Assembly: GCA_022829145.1 (NCBI GenBank)
Contig: CM040746.1
Coordinates: forward strand, 15,935,790-15,999,789
DNA length: 64,000 nt
Reading direction: 5' to 3'
DNA from: Albula goreensis
Lineage: Eukaryota > Chordata > Actinopteri > Albuliformes > Albulidae
Shown piece after piece: positions 39,640-52,140 of the stretch. A program made the position numbers and the translations under genes. The notes beneath the pieces were generated by a model, which was given only the letters and a program-made list of their open reading frames with translations, made no database searches and had not been told where the DNA came from. The first letter of the stretch is position 1; every line of letters starts with the position of its first letter.

Positions 39640-39837
39640 TGTTTTCTCGCGGCCTGTTAAGTTTCCTTTCATTACTCTGTGGGCCCCCAGCATGCATCTT
39701 GGCCTTTATCTGACTGGTTTGGGAATAAAAAGGCAAAAGCAGCACAATTTCTGCTTTGTATTCAGCACCTCCTGACACAGACAGAACTTATCAGCTGATA
39801 CATCATTGTGTTCATCATCATCATCATCATCATCATC
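39640..39837 (+). promoter_or_regulatory. possible conserved element plus (TCA)n
   Basis: Stretch 39640-39770 looks compositionally constrained and contains TTCAGCACC at 39761-39769, the left half of the REST/RE1 consensus. The right half is not convincing. A perfect (TCA)n of about 26 bases follows at 39812-39837. Weak, motif-only call. Confidence 0.2.
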
Positions 39838-42800
39838 GGTGGAACTCCTAACACCAAAAGAAAGTGGGCACTCTATGGTATCTGTATTTTACTCGTGGTC
39901 TGAATGCCTTAGCCTTCGGTGATATAAGGCCAGACGCCCTGAGTCCTGCCAAGATCAGAGGTGCTGTTGTCTTTTCTCCAACTAATGAGATACCAGAGGC
40001 ATGGATTAGAAGACCTGATACAAGACCATGTCATTTTAAACAAGCAGCAGAATAACTTGCAGTATTTGAGATATAAATCAGTGGGGAGACATTAGTCCCC
40101 GCAAGCCACCACTACTGTGTGATGTGTCCCAGGCTTGTTTCCAGAGGTAACCAAAAAGGCCCTATTGCTCTTGTGCTCTCTCTCTTTGTGAGCGGGGTTG
40201 TATTTTTAGCTGAAGTAAGTGTCGTTGAGGGAGAGAGACGAGCAACGTCTCATTAATTAACTGTGTGTCAGAGAACAGCTTGCTGTGGTGGGGTGGTGAT
40301 AATGGGGGTGATGTGTGTGCGCGTGTGTGTGTGTGTGTATGTGTATATGTATATGTATATGTATATGTTTGCATGTATGTGTGCATTTGTGGCATATGTG
40401 TCATGTCTCTATCATCCATAGACATACAAGTGTGGTTGGCCAAGTGGGGTTCCTCTTGGGCAGTTGAGTTTTGGGCATGTGTGTGTGCATATATGCATCA
40501 TCAGAGGTTCTATAGTTCTAGGTAAGCTCTGTGTGTAAATTTGTGTATTAGTGTGCTGCCAGTCTTTATTGATACTGCTACTCTTAAACAGCCTTTATCG
40601 ATTGCAGCACAGTCATGCCGGATTTATATTTCAGCTCCAATAAAAGCGGTCATGAGGAGGGAAGAGGTGGGGTATGTATGTAGCGGTGGCATCTGTTCCA
40701 TTTGCTGCACATCTTCCGCTGGCTGATTGGTTGGACAGGATGGTGGTTGGATATCTGGGCTTTTATTCATGTCTATTTTAGCCTGCAGTACTCCATGAGA
40801 AGTCCTGCAGCTGTGACCACAGTGTGCAGTGGGCCCATGAGACCCTCCTCTCCTGGCTGACTGGAGTGAGAAACGCATGTGTGTGTGTATGTGTGTGTGC
40901 GTGTGTGTGTGCATGTGCATGTTAATTTGTGTGTGTGGGTGGATAGGGACAGGGTGTGAGAATGTATGTAAGGTGTATTTTTGTCGGTAGGCATGATGTG
41001 TGTGATTATTAGGTATGTGTGTGTATGTGTGTGTTTATATCATAGTGGTGTGTGTGTCAGTGCTTATATGCGGAAGGGCTGGGTGTGATATAAGTAACAC
41101 ATTCATAGATCTTAAAATAGAGTTGCAGTCACCTCTTTATCCTACTTTTATCCTATGCTTTGAGAGTGTCTCTCCATGGCTGAAAGAATGTGAAATATTT
41201 CAGCATCAAGGGCAGGGTGCCACATCTTCTCATGGCCAGCAAGCAGAGACCGCATTGTGGAGTCCAAGATGAACTGAACTCTGTTTGGATGTCCTCTTTA
41301 CCAATCCTACTGTACATTTATACAAGCGTTACATGGGAAATACACATGTAAAAATGGTGACTGTGGAAATAGGTTATGTGCTGTAAGCTACTCTAGAAAT
41401 AGGGATGGGAAGAGGTGGCTGCAAAGAGAATGAATAATGCAGTATAAGGTGAGCTCGGTTCGGATTCTGCGCCGTCTACAGGAAGTCCATCCTGTGAGGT
41501 CATCTTTGCTGCGGGCTTGCATGCTAAAGTTTGGACTGAGCCCGAGTTTCCCCTCCTGATTTACTCTTTAATCAACTGAGTGTGCTAACCGCTGGAGCTT
41601 GAGAAGGGAAATCTCACATTTGTTTTATTCAGCCAGAAATCCCTAGTCTGTGTCGCTAGTCTCCAGTGGCCTGGTTCAAGGGTTCTACAGAGGAGGAGAG
41701 GGAGTGAGGGAGGAGAGCAGTGTGCCGAAGCACTCAGAGAGTGGCTCTTCACAGCCTCCCTGGAATTACCTGCGTAGGGGAAGTAATCACATGTTAATTG
41801 AATCTGTGCTGTGATTCACGCTCACAGCTCGCCGCTCTGTCTGCCTGAAATTCCAGACTGCATCGTGCTCTCTCGCGCACAGACGCCTGAGGAGAAGCCC
41901 GACTCCCCTGCGAGCTGCACGCAGCGGGTGGAGAAAAACCGACCTCTGCAAGTGGGACGTGCAAAGACCTGAGCGGTCCAACTGCTTTGTCACTGTCAGT
42001 TTTCCCCGGGTTTTGCAGTGCTGCTTGGTCATCTGGCCGCTCCCTCACACGCTCCCTCTCACCACTCACAGTCTGGGATAGGAGGTCCCTTCCTCAGACT
42101 GAACTGCCCCTGGAGAGATGCACATTTATTTATGGAAGTGGCTGGAGGCTGGGCTTAGGCAGGCATGCTCTCAAGCGTGACTCACTGTGCTGGGCTTGCG
42201 TAATGCTTGTGTATCAGGGCGGGGGTTCAGGGATGGGGGGTCTGACAGCTCCAGCCTGCCAGAAGGGTACTTTCAGACCCACAAACACACCAGAGGACCC
42301 AAGAGTGGCCTGGGACACACTGTGCTAGAACACTTCATGAGCTATCATGCTCTCTGCTTAGTCTCGCATTTGTGTGTGTGTGTGCGCATGCGTGTGTATG
42401 TCCTATAGCTATCTCTTTTATATCTCGTCAGTCGTGTTATAAATATGAATTGGGCAGGAGCTGTTCCTTCTAAGTGGAATTCCCTCATTTGATGGCCTAG
42501 ATTGTGCCAAACAGAAATAAGGATTTCCTTGAAATTCACACACATGGTCCTGATACATAACCTTTACAATATGGATGTTTGTGTCACTTATTAGCGTTTA
42601 ATCTGGCTGAAAAGCGGTTTACACCATTGTACTTGTAATCGAGCCGCGTTCTTGTAATCCCGAGTGTGGCATCCTTTGCATTTTTTTATATTCTACTGTA
42701 CATCCAGATTTCCCCTCCTGCTCCTCTGGGACAAGAGATTAAAGATTAAAGATTATCCTTGCATGACTGAATGGGAATAGAGGGATCTGTGCATCTGGGA

Positions 42801-44763
42801 CAGGGGTTTTCAGACGATGCCACAGAGTCCAGTCCAGTTAGAAATTTAGGTTGAGGTCAAATCATTTCCCCCAGGAAAAACAAAAACAAACAAACCAAGG
42901 ATTTGAACAACTATCCAAATCCTCGGTTGCTTGTCAATGGCTGTCTAACCAGTTACCATTTAAAGTCACAAATAGTACTTTGTTACAATGTTTTATTCTT
43001 GTTCTTTACCTTTGTTTCCCAGTTCAGAGAGCCTTGATGTAATTGTGGGTCTGTCCCATCACAGCTGTATCGTCTGTCTGTCTGGGTGGGTACAGAGTGG
43101 TGTGCATGTCCTCTGAAAATGTGCTGCCAACCACTGCTTCTTTTTGATCTGTAGTTAGTCATCTGAACTCTGGAGCCATTACAGCATTTGTCTGCTCCTT
43201 TAAAGCAGGTGTGTGAAGACTGCAGGTGTCTGACTAACCAGATAAGCTGCTAATGTGCAGTGTGATGGGAGACATTAAACTGACTGAAACCCTTTATGCT
43301 GGTGGCCACAGGGCCTCAACAACACAGGGAGTGTGAGCAATGACTGATGTGAGTGGAGCTACCTAGTGCTATGTCAAGGTCACATGTAACCTCTAAATAA
43401 GACCCAGGTATTTCTTTCATTTCCACAACATTGGTGTAAGTGTTATAGGCCATAATGCATGACTAAGTACCTGGTAATAAGAAATAATGTACAACACTGA
43501 GGTAAAGAGATGGACACCATGGAGTGCATTACTCTACTTATACCAATACACTTGCCAAAAAACATTCACCTGATTCCATCTGTGCAATGGAAATGAATGT
43601 TTCAGAGGATATTTGAAAAATGGGAACTTTGTTTATTCACAGCTTTGAGCTACTGGTGCTATTAACTTAAATGGATATCAAGTCCCAATCATGTTGCCAG
43701 CCCTAGCAGAATTACCAGTCAAATACATACTTCCAGATATAATAAATAGTGTACCCCTAGCCACAAAATTGTTTTGCTGGATGTTTGTAGTGAGTGAGAT
43801 ATTTGTTGGTTAAAAGCTCTGCTATTGTGTTTGAACTACGGTCAAATCAGCCTCTATCACAAACAAGTAACTTAATGAACATCAAGATTTGATATTGAGT
43901 TAACCTAATTCTCAGTTGTTATTTACATCCATACTGAAAACTAAAATTCTTCATAATCTCTTCTGCTTTCACATTGTGCCTTGCTGATAAGCACAGGCGA
44001 ACTGAGTGAGTGAGAATCGGCTGTAGTTGGAACGGAGCAGAGCAGAGACGTAATGCAGGGGGATAGTGTTAAAAATAAACTGAGAAATGCTGAAAGAGAT
44101 GTAGGTGGTGCCTGCGGGCGGTTGCTGAAGCACAAGGGGTGACAGCATGCGGAATGCCTTTTCTCTTACACCCATACCGCATATACAGTTTAACCCACCC
44201 CTGCTTATCTGTGGGAGAGACTTCGGTTTAGCGCCTGAAAAACAAGGCACCCATAGGTAGGGTATGGCTGTTTAAAGTTGGAGGCATTTGAGGTGTCCGG
44301 GTGATGTAGTTCAGTCTAGACCTTTTGGTTTTGTAGAGAGACTGATACTGGGGCTGAAGGAGAACCTGTCTACAAGTTTCACAGATGGAAATGCCCTGTT
44401 GGAGTAGTGAGAAAGAGGTGGGAACTCTTCCGCTCTGATGGTAGTGAAACAGTGGATCGGTACATCCCGTCTGAAATCAGGCAGGCTGGACTACTACTTC
44501 AGAGGCCGTCTGAAAGAGGGAGAGGTGTGTGTGCGTGTGTGTGTGTTGGGGGGAGGTACATGGGTTGTCATAGCGATACTTTTGTTAGAATTCCATTAGT
44601 ATTGATGATGTGAAAATAGGAGCGTCTGCCAGGCTTTCCGAGCTGAGGGTATTCATTCCACCTCCAATCAGATCCAGCCCTCCTCACTCACGCCAGGAGG
44701 GGGGCGGTGTTTCCTGGAGCATAAATTGCAGGGCGTTGTTTTTCTCATACCTCACAGCAGAAG
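39838..44763. other. ppp2r2b intron with GT/TATG repeats, no exon seen
   Basis: Holds a compound GT/TATATG microsatellite at about 40310-40385 and GT-rich patches near 40880-41060. A CpG-bearing stretch at 41450-42110 has several overlapping short ORFs on both strands, none recognisable. No exon supported. Confidence 0.45.
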
Positions 44764-44840
44764 AGGGAGAGAGAGAGAGAGAGAGAGACAGATCAACAGA
44801 GAGAGAGAGAGATAGAAATAGAGAGACAAAGATAAAGAAA

Positions 44841-44884
<44 letters not shown>

Positions 44885-44913
44885 AATAGAGAGACAAAGA
44901 TAGATAGATAGAT

Positions 44914-44973
<60 letters not shown>
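44764..44973. repeat. (GA)n microsatellite with internal duplication
   Basis: Purine-only GA tract with interspersed GATA. The motif GATAGAAATAGAGAGACAAA occurs twice (near 44811 and 44880), indicating a duplication of about 69 bp within the tract. Confidence 0.95.
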
Positions 44974-44976
<3 letters not shown>

Positions 44977-45752
44977 CACTGTAACTTTCTGGTTTTTAAT
45001 GGGTTTCATTCTATGGCCCCAGCTGCCTTTTAATGATCACTAGAGTTTTAATTCAAATTCTGGTTTGGTTTCATCCATTTCAAATCTGAAGCACTGGAGT
45101 AACTTTCTTTAAAGCTTCCACTGACTCTTAAGGTGTGTAAAAGGGCCTTCTGCATTGTGGAGTCTGTATCAAAAGAGAATGTCACAAAAGACCACTGGGT
45201 GCTCTGTTCTCCTGTTCTGTTCTCACCACTTCTTTCAGAAATGTTGTCACATCTGCTGCAGGAGCCGGGGGTGTGGCTGAGAGGCAGCGAGGTGCTGTTA
45301 CACAGCTGCATGTTCTTTGATGTCATGCTGGCACAAAGTGCCTCCGTGCCTTTTTCAATGATTGAGCTACATGGCTGTGTAAGGCCCCCTAAAAAAGAAC
45401 AATTTTGTGCTTGATTGATTTTGTTTTATTTCAATAGTGAACCACATGTACTGTCATAAAACACACACTTCTAACCACAGCATACCTGGGAGCAGGGTAA
45501 TACTTAAAGATTAGCTTCATCGGAGTGAGGAGTTGTGTGAAGGATTTCATTGTGTGGCACCAGTCTAAACTAGTGTGGCTGCCTCCTGTGGTGGCTATGC
45601 TAGCACCCCCATCCAGCCCAGCCCATGGCCTGATCATCTCCAGTGTTTTGGCACACCCTGAGCCATACCCGGACGCATCTCATTGATCCCATCCCATTTC
45701 CGGAGCACCTGATCGATCCCCTCCCAGCAGCAGGGCCTGCTCCAGGCTAACC

Positions 45753-45860
45753 ATGGAGTTAAATGAGGCTGTCGACCTGACCGCTATCCGGACAGGCAGC
45801 CAAACATTCAAAGCTTGCTCTGAAGAGTCAGAAATTGGGTTGGGAGGAACATCAGAAGTG
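45753..45860 (+). CDS. candidate short first coding exon, unrecognised
   Basis: ATG in an excellent context (ACCATGG), 36 codons beginning MELNEAVDLTAIRTG, then a consensus donor GTGAGT at 45861, leaving phase 0. The flanks from 45600 are moderately CpG-bearing. I do not recognise the peptide. Phase 0 is not compatible with direct splicing to ppp2r2b exon 2 (phase 1). It could be an exon of another transcript, a conserved noncoding element or chance; an overlapping minus-strand ORF of similar length weakens the coding case. Confidence 0.2.
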
Positions 45861-48490
45861 GTGAGTTTGATCACACGCTTGACTGATCGCAGCACCACAG
45901 TCAAGCAAAAGCCACTACTATGGCTGTCATTGCAGACAGTGCATTAGTATGAATCACTTAACAAATAAATTCTCCTAAAATATTCCCCAGCACATTCAGT
46001 TCTCAACTGAACTGTACCATTGCCTCCCTACGGCACCTCAAAGACACTGGAGACGTCCATGCCAATTAGGAACTGTTTGGAATATTCAAGAGGCAGAGAA
46101 GGATAGTGACTTTCAGATGAGTTTTTAGGGCTTTAAAATTTAAATCTTTTCCCATGAGTCCTCTGCTCTGTGTATAAATGTTGTCCCAATGCTGTGATAA
46201 AGCTAGTTATGCTAATTGCCCAGTACTACATTAAACACAAGTGTCTGATTTAATCCACAAATGTCACAAATCAGAAGGGGTCCTCTGTCTGGAGATATAT
46301 AAAACATAATGTTTCACCATTGTACCAGATTTTAAACCATTTTACCGAGCATTTTCATCCAGTATTCTGCTATTATAGCACTGGAGGTGAGAGTGAGTAA
46401 AAGACTTCCCTGCACTGTTTACTGTCTGTTTGTTCTCCAGGGAGGTCCCCCTGAATCAATTAGCCATTGTAAACAAATGTGTTATCTGGGCTCTATTTAA
46501 ATTTGGTTTTCTCTGAAGTGTACATATCAAAAGCTCTGAAATATCATTCAATGCAGCAAATTATCACAGCAACATTTGATAGCTGCTAATCTGTACACAA
46601 GGCTCAGACCAGCTGAGTGTATAGCAGCCATGCAGAGGGGGTCATTGGATGTGTTTATGTGCATTTGTACGATTGTTACTAAATGCAGCGCATCTGTGAG
46701 TGCATGAAAAAAGCTGTGTGTGCTAGCTTGTGCAGAAGCTACAGAATAAAGGGAAATAGAGCCATTTACCAAAAATATAAATGATTAATTTTCGAGCCTT
46801 GAACAAACCAGTGCAGTGTGTTTCCTTGTCAGTACTCACATTCTGAATAGTTTCCTTTCAGTGGTGAAATACCTGCACTTGACCAGTCTCAATTAGCTCT
46901 GTACCTTGTACCCTTCTGCACTCACACACTATCCTAATTACTTGTGTTGAAAGAAGCTGTTGTGGATGGCTTGCTTTTGATAGGTCTGTAAATTTGAACT
47001 GAGTGTCCCTTTAATTAAACACTGAGTGGTCAGTGCATGCCTGTTTGTCATTTCACAACATTTACTACACAATGAATATACACACTATACATTTACCAAT
47101 TTGTACTCAATTTTTACAAATTGACAGTATATCAAAGCTTGGATGTGTGTTTGCATGTGTGTGTACATGCTTACGTTTGCATGACTGTTTGTGTGCATGG
47201 GCATGTGCAATTGAATGCATGTGCACGTGCATGTCTGTCTGTGATACAGGTGATCCGTTCTGCTTGCCTTGCCACAAACTTCCAACAGCTGCATCAGCTG
47301 AAACGGGCTGCCAGCAGAAACAATGAAGGGAAAAAGGTCACACACTCCGTTTCACACCGACTGCAAATACAGAAGCTCAGCCCCACCTTTCTGACCCATG
47401 TATCTCTTAAACTGCTTCCTGTCCTGCCAAGAACTGCTGGACCACACTATTTTAAAAGCTCTCTCATCCCAGGTCACCCCTGTGGGGCTTCAACTTTAGC
47501 ATGGATCTCCAGACTCATTTGATACTAATTATCCTGAGGTTTGCCTGAAGAAGACAGCAAGAAACAGTATTCACTTATACATATACTTATACATACACTT
47601 TTATTTTACATGTTCTGGACATATACATCACTTCAACTTGAAAACATCTAGTTACCTCATTTATGTGTCCTTAACTGTGCTTTATTATATAATATGTCTT
47701 ATGTATTATCTCTGAGAGCCAGCGGAGTCAATCGATGCCATTCCTTGAATACATTTATGTTGTATTGCGTATGTGAATCCTGTGTAATTCGTGTTGGGGA
47801 GTTGTACTACTACAGTTTGACCAGTTGGTGGTGCTGTAAGATAATATTTTGGTATAATTGGTAACATACATTGAAGTGTTTATTTGTGTCAGAGTTGTTG
47901 TCTCTCTATTGTATACACACAATTCTGAAAATTATTTTTATGTATGTAAGAATTGTATTAATGTGCCCATTGTCCGCAGATGTAGGTTACATTGATGTAA
48001 AGCTGAGCTGAGTGCAGAGACAGCAGGCATGACCTGTAGGCAGTGCCAGGCTCTTGTGCATGTGAGTTGTCTTTGTCAGAAGGATATATTCACACCCCAC
48101 TGTCTTGCCTGAAATGGAATGAGTGGAGCTGCAGTATTTGACAGTGTTTGGACAGGGCTGGGGCGCAGTCGGCCGTGAATAACGACACAGGGGTTCTGCT
48201 CTGCCCGCTGAAGTGAACGCAATTCTCCTCTCATACGTCCCCCAGGGAGCCAGCTCTGCTCTGCCCTGTCACTCCAGTGAAGGGGTATGTGTAAATGGGT
48301 GGTGTACATGTGCGTATTTGAGTGAGTATATGTGTGTTTGCATGTATTTGTGTGTGTGGGTCTGTCCAGTACCTATGCCCTTGTGTGTGTGACCTTATTT
48401 TTATGTGCACATGTGTATGTTCGCATACATACAAACACAAATGTGGCATACGTGTACGGCTGTATATATGGAAGAACACATATGTGTCTA

Positions 48491-48492
<2 letters not shown>
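45861..48492. other. ppp2r2b intron, no exon seen
   Basis: Mixed sequence, GT/GCATGT-rich patches at 47145-47240; nothing supported as a gene. Confidence 0.45.

Positions 48493-48586
<94 letters not shown>
48493..48586. repeat. (TG)n microsatellite
   Basis: About 47 perfect TG dinucleotides. Confidence 0.97.
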
Positions 48587-48587
<1 letters not shown>

Positions 48588-48689
48588 TAGTGTCTGAGCC
48601 TGCAGCCTTGCCACTCTCTGGCCCTTTGATGGCCAGGCTGAAACTTGGATCTCTGGGGAAGAATCAAGGTTGCTGCTGGATGTGGTGCT

Positions 48690-48850
48690 AGAGGGCCAGC
48701 AGAGGGCGCCTCTGGACCAGGCAAGCCCAGTGTCCTAGGGCAGTGATGGGAGTACTGTCCTATAGGAGGTGCCATTTTTAAGATGAAACATCAAAATGAG
48801 ATTCTGACAGATGAAAGATCCCTTGGTGCATATTTTAACAGTCAGGGTGA
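48690..48850 (+). repeat. dispersed fish repeat, copy 2
   Basis: Contains GGCCAGCAGAGGGCGCC, then AGTGATGGGAGTACTGTCCT, then a GATGAAACATCAAAATGAGA block ending TTCTGACAG and followed by AGATCCC. It has the same block order as the minus-strand copy at 10020-10190. The family is recalled as common in fish but not named here. Confidence 0.6.
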
Positions 48851-49416
48851 TGACATTTCTATCTTGGTGAAAACTGGTGTCTTCCTCTGATATCCTGCAG
48901 CTGATTTTTTTAAACAATTCTTTGTTTTCCCTGCCTGTAATATGTCATTGTATCATTTCAAAAAGAGAAAGAAGGTCTCTGATGACATTCCTAATTATAC
49001 TAATAATGCATGTGTGTTTTTGACTGTCAGTGAACACTTGTGTAATACTGGTAAGGGATTAATGAGGAACTGGCAAACTGGAAGTATTCTACTTCATGCT
49101 AATGGATGTAAAAGCATCTAGATCAAAATTTGTTGCCACTTTCTGCATTTTTCCTCATTCCACATGTATGTACATATATATAATTATTGTACATTGAACA
49201 CTATGGATGCAAATACAAACACACACTCCAAACCTTGGACAAAAACACAAATGCATATTTTGGATATGCTCTTTAAATCTTCCAATATCTGTAAAATTTT
49301 AAAACTCTGGAAATATAAGTAGATAATAGATTATTCTTTTAAAATTGTCACCTGCAGGAATTGTACTGGTTTCTAAAGGGTTAACCTGTTTCAAATGATT
49401 ATTTTACTTAGATCTA

Positions 49417-49417
<1 letters not shown>
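48851..49417. other. ppp2r2b intron, no exon seen
   Basis: AT-rich; nothing supported. Confidence 0.45.

Positions 49418-49500
<83 letters not shown>
49418..49500. repeat. (CA)n microsatellite
   Basis: About 41 perfect CA dinucleotides. Confidence 0.97.
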
Positions 49501-49504
<4 letters not shown>

Positions 49505-51880
49505 TTTTTAGTCTTCTCTTTTTCAGCCAGGAATCCTACTGGGTCATCTGCTGGCTATTGAAGTGCTGTCTTTTTCATACATGTAGTTCATAGCAATCAA
49601 CTCTACCTTCCGGGGTTATTGAAGTTCACTGTATTCTTCACTAATGTTTACGGTCAGTCACTCCATACATGTGCATTCCCACAGAAGCACTCAGTTGTAT
49701 GCTGGTCTGCATTCAGAAATAATATTAACTCACTGTGCTGTGAGATGCGCTGATCTGTTTAGACAAATGTCCACTGGAAGGCTGGACAAACAACAGTTAA
49801 GCGCATGGCTCTGTGTGGAATTCAAACCATGCACCCCAGCACACTGCATCTGACAAGGATGGATTAGGCCTGTGTAAGACCCTATGATTTTTGAATGCTT
49901 TTTTGTGTATCTGACAGGGGTAGGTTACACTGGGGAAGATAAACTAACTCCAGGAGTGTTAATGAGTGTTTTGGCTGAAGTTCCATCAAAGCTATGACTT
50001 ACTGCACATAATTGGATGGGTTCTTTTTGACTGAATTAAATACTATGTCCATGTACTTATCTTGTGAAATTCACCTATGTCTTGTAAGGTTGTGTAAGCT
50101 TTAGGACTGTATATTAATGGACCAAACTCATGGTGCAGTGATTACAATTATGTTGTTTCTTCATTTTTTCCCATAAAATGACAAAGTTTTTGATGACTGG
50201 GTATATCCTGCTTATAGATACCACCCCCCTCCTTGACAGTGCTACAGCCATCTGTGTGTTTCCTAAGGGCACCAGTGGACAGAGTTTGCACTAGCCGTAT
50301 GGTGGGGCACATGACTACAGTGTGAACCCCTGCTTTCCTAGGTTGAGGATGACACACCTACAGCACAGGTATCAACTATCTGACCTCTGTAAATATGTCA
50401 TATTACTGTTGAAGCTCTCATGTGAAATGTTTATGTTAAAACATATTTTATTACAGAAACACATTGGTACTTATGCTACATTGGTTACATTTATACATTG
50501 GCATACAAAATGTGGTGTTTCCACATGTTTGTCCAATATACTTATATTTGTAGATATGGAAAAGTAGGCTGTCCTTTCACTAAACAGTACTTTTTAAATA
50601 ACCACTTTTACTAATGAATATTACACTCATTGGTGCAACATTGGCCATACTTAGCCTCAGCAACATGAACAGGGATGTTCCCTCTATGTCTTGTCTGCGA
50701 GACCCTGCAGAAGAGTGAACCCAGTCCCTTTCCCCCTTTCCAACCCAGCCCCTTTACCCTGCCAAAATCATCCTGGGCTTCCCTCTCTGCATGACAGAGA
50801 AACAACAGCCTACCACCCCCTGCCAGCACAGGAGTCTGCCATATGGCCCTGCTGATTCTCATTCAGAAACTCTTCCTGGCGTTGATGGGCCACGGAACCC
50901 AACTCATTGAGAACCAGGGGGGATGTTCTCTGCCAGAACAGTGCTAGTCTCTGCCTGTCTGCAGTCTGTCACCTCTCCATCCCTGAGCACACAGAGCCTG
51001 TGTTCCAGAAAAGCCCTTAGCATCAGAGGCCAATATTCCTGTAGCTACAATTTAACTTACTGCTAGGCTATTAGGCTATCAATGAAAACAGGCCAATTTA
51101 AAAATATTGAATCCCTGAATACGGTACCAAATTGAGGTTTTTGTTTCATTTCAACATAATTTCATGGGCAAAAAAAAGTCACATGTATTAAAACATTTGG
51201 ATGGAGAACGAGGTGGGGGAAATGGGTCCTCCTGTAGCCTCTAGCCTGCAGCAGAAAATTCTTAGAGAGGGTGGAGTTGCTGGATGGCTTGAACTGATTT
51301 CTCTGTTGACTAATTCACTTTGGATCACAGCAGGTCAATAATTAATCAGGTTTCATATTTCTGCAGTCACAAAGTCTCCTCAGTATGTGTTTTAAGGCGG
51401 TCTTTGGGTCCCACACATGGGAGTGGGGAGCTTGAGGCTGGTGGCTTTATCTGGGGCCAGCTTGCAGCCCCTGCGGGTAGCAGGAAGCTGCAGCACTGTG
51501 ATCTCTGCTGGCAGTTGTTCAGTCAAAAGGGATTTTATGGGCATTTGGGGGGTTGAGGGTTATTTTACGAGGGGCTTGTTCTGTATCTTCAAACTCTTAG
51601 TCGAAGAGCTGACTGGAACTAAATCTGATTATTCTCTGAGTTAGATATTGATAATCTATGTGTGGTTATCGAAACCAAACGTTGATTCTGTCCCAATTTT
51701 ACAAAATTAAAACAAATGTATATACCCTGCGTGTACCGCGCACTTAAATAATTGCTCTCAAATACAAAGTAAATTTTGAATGGACACTGTACTTGAATTG
51801 AACTTAAAATCTTTCACCCTTCGTATGCGCAATATACGAACTACACTTACAATAGTGTGAGCGATGCTGTTATGTAAATG
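49501..51880. other. ppp2r2b intron, no exon seen
   Basis: Mixed sequence with no supported exon. ORFs at 50611-50862 (minus) and 51320-51644 (plus) have no family features. Confidence 0.45.
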
Positions 51881-52140
51881 AAAGAGTCAAAGCCGTTTAG
51901 AGTCAGCGCTTCGACCAATCTGTTGCTGTAGCAAATATTCTGGGCACAAGGGACAAACGAAACAAAAGCGCTACTCTCGGGGATGTGCTTACGATGCATG
52001 TCCGTGTCCACTCACCGAGGTGACCTCGTGCCATTGTGTACGAATTGACACAACGGCAATGCAACCGACAAGGAGGCCTAGTGTTTGTATATAAACTGTC
52101 GGGTCAGGAATGTACGGGAACACACATACTATTTTTTATC
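51881..52140. promoter_or_regulatory. CpG-bearing promoter-like block, orientation uncertain
   Basis: CpG frequency rises sharply between AT-rich flanks. On the plus strand there is GACCAATC near 51911 and a canonical TATATAAA at 52088-52095. On the minus strand a weaker TATA-like stretch lies at the same place, and 55 bases on is an ATG with a consensus donor (next entry). Which strand, if any, is transcribed cannot be decided from sequence. Confidence 0.3.
52016..52034 (-). CDS. candidate minus-strand first coding exon, unrecognised
   Basis: The minus strand reads ATGGCACGAGGTCACCTCG and then the perfect donor GTGAGT at 52015-52010: six codons (MARGHL) plus one base, phase 1. It lies downstream of a TATA-like stretch in a CpG-bearing block. 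Short first coding exons do exist (il17b exon 1 here has eight codons), but so little sequence can arise by chance. No later exon was identified on the minus strand. Confidence 0.15.

Noticed and set aside
41580..41620. tRNA-like SINE head (GTGCTAACCGCTGGAGC)
   Set aside because: Superficial resemblance to an antisense A box, but the A-box consensus fails and no SINE body follows.
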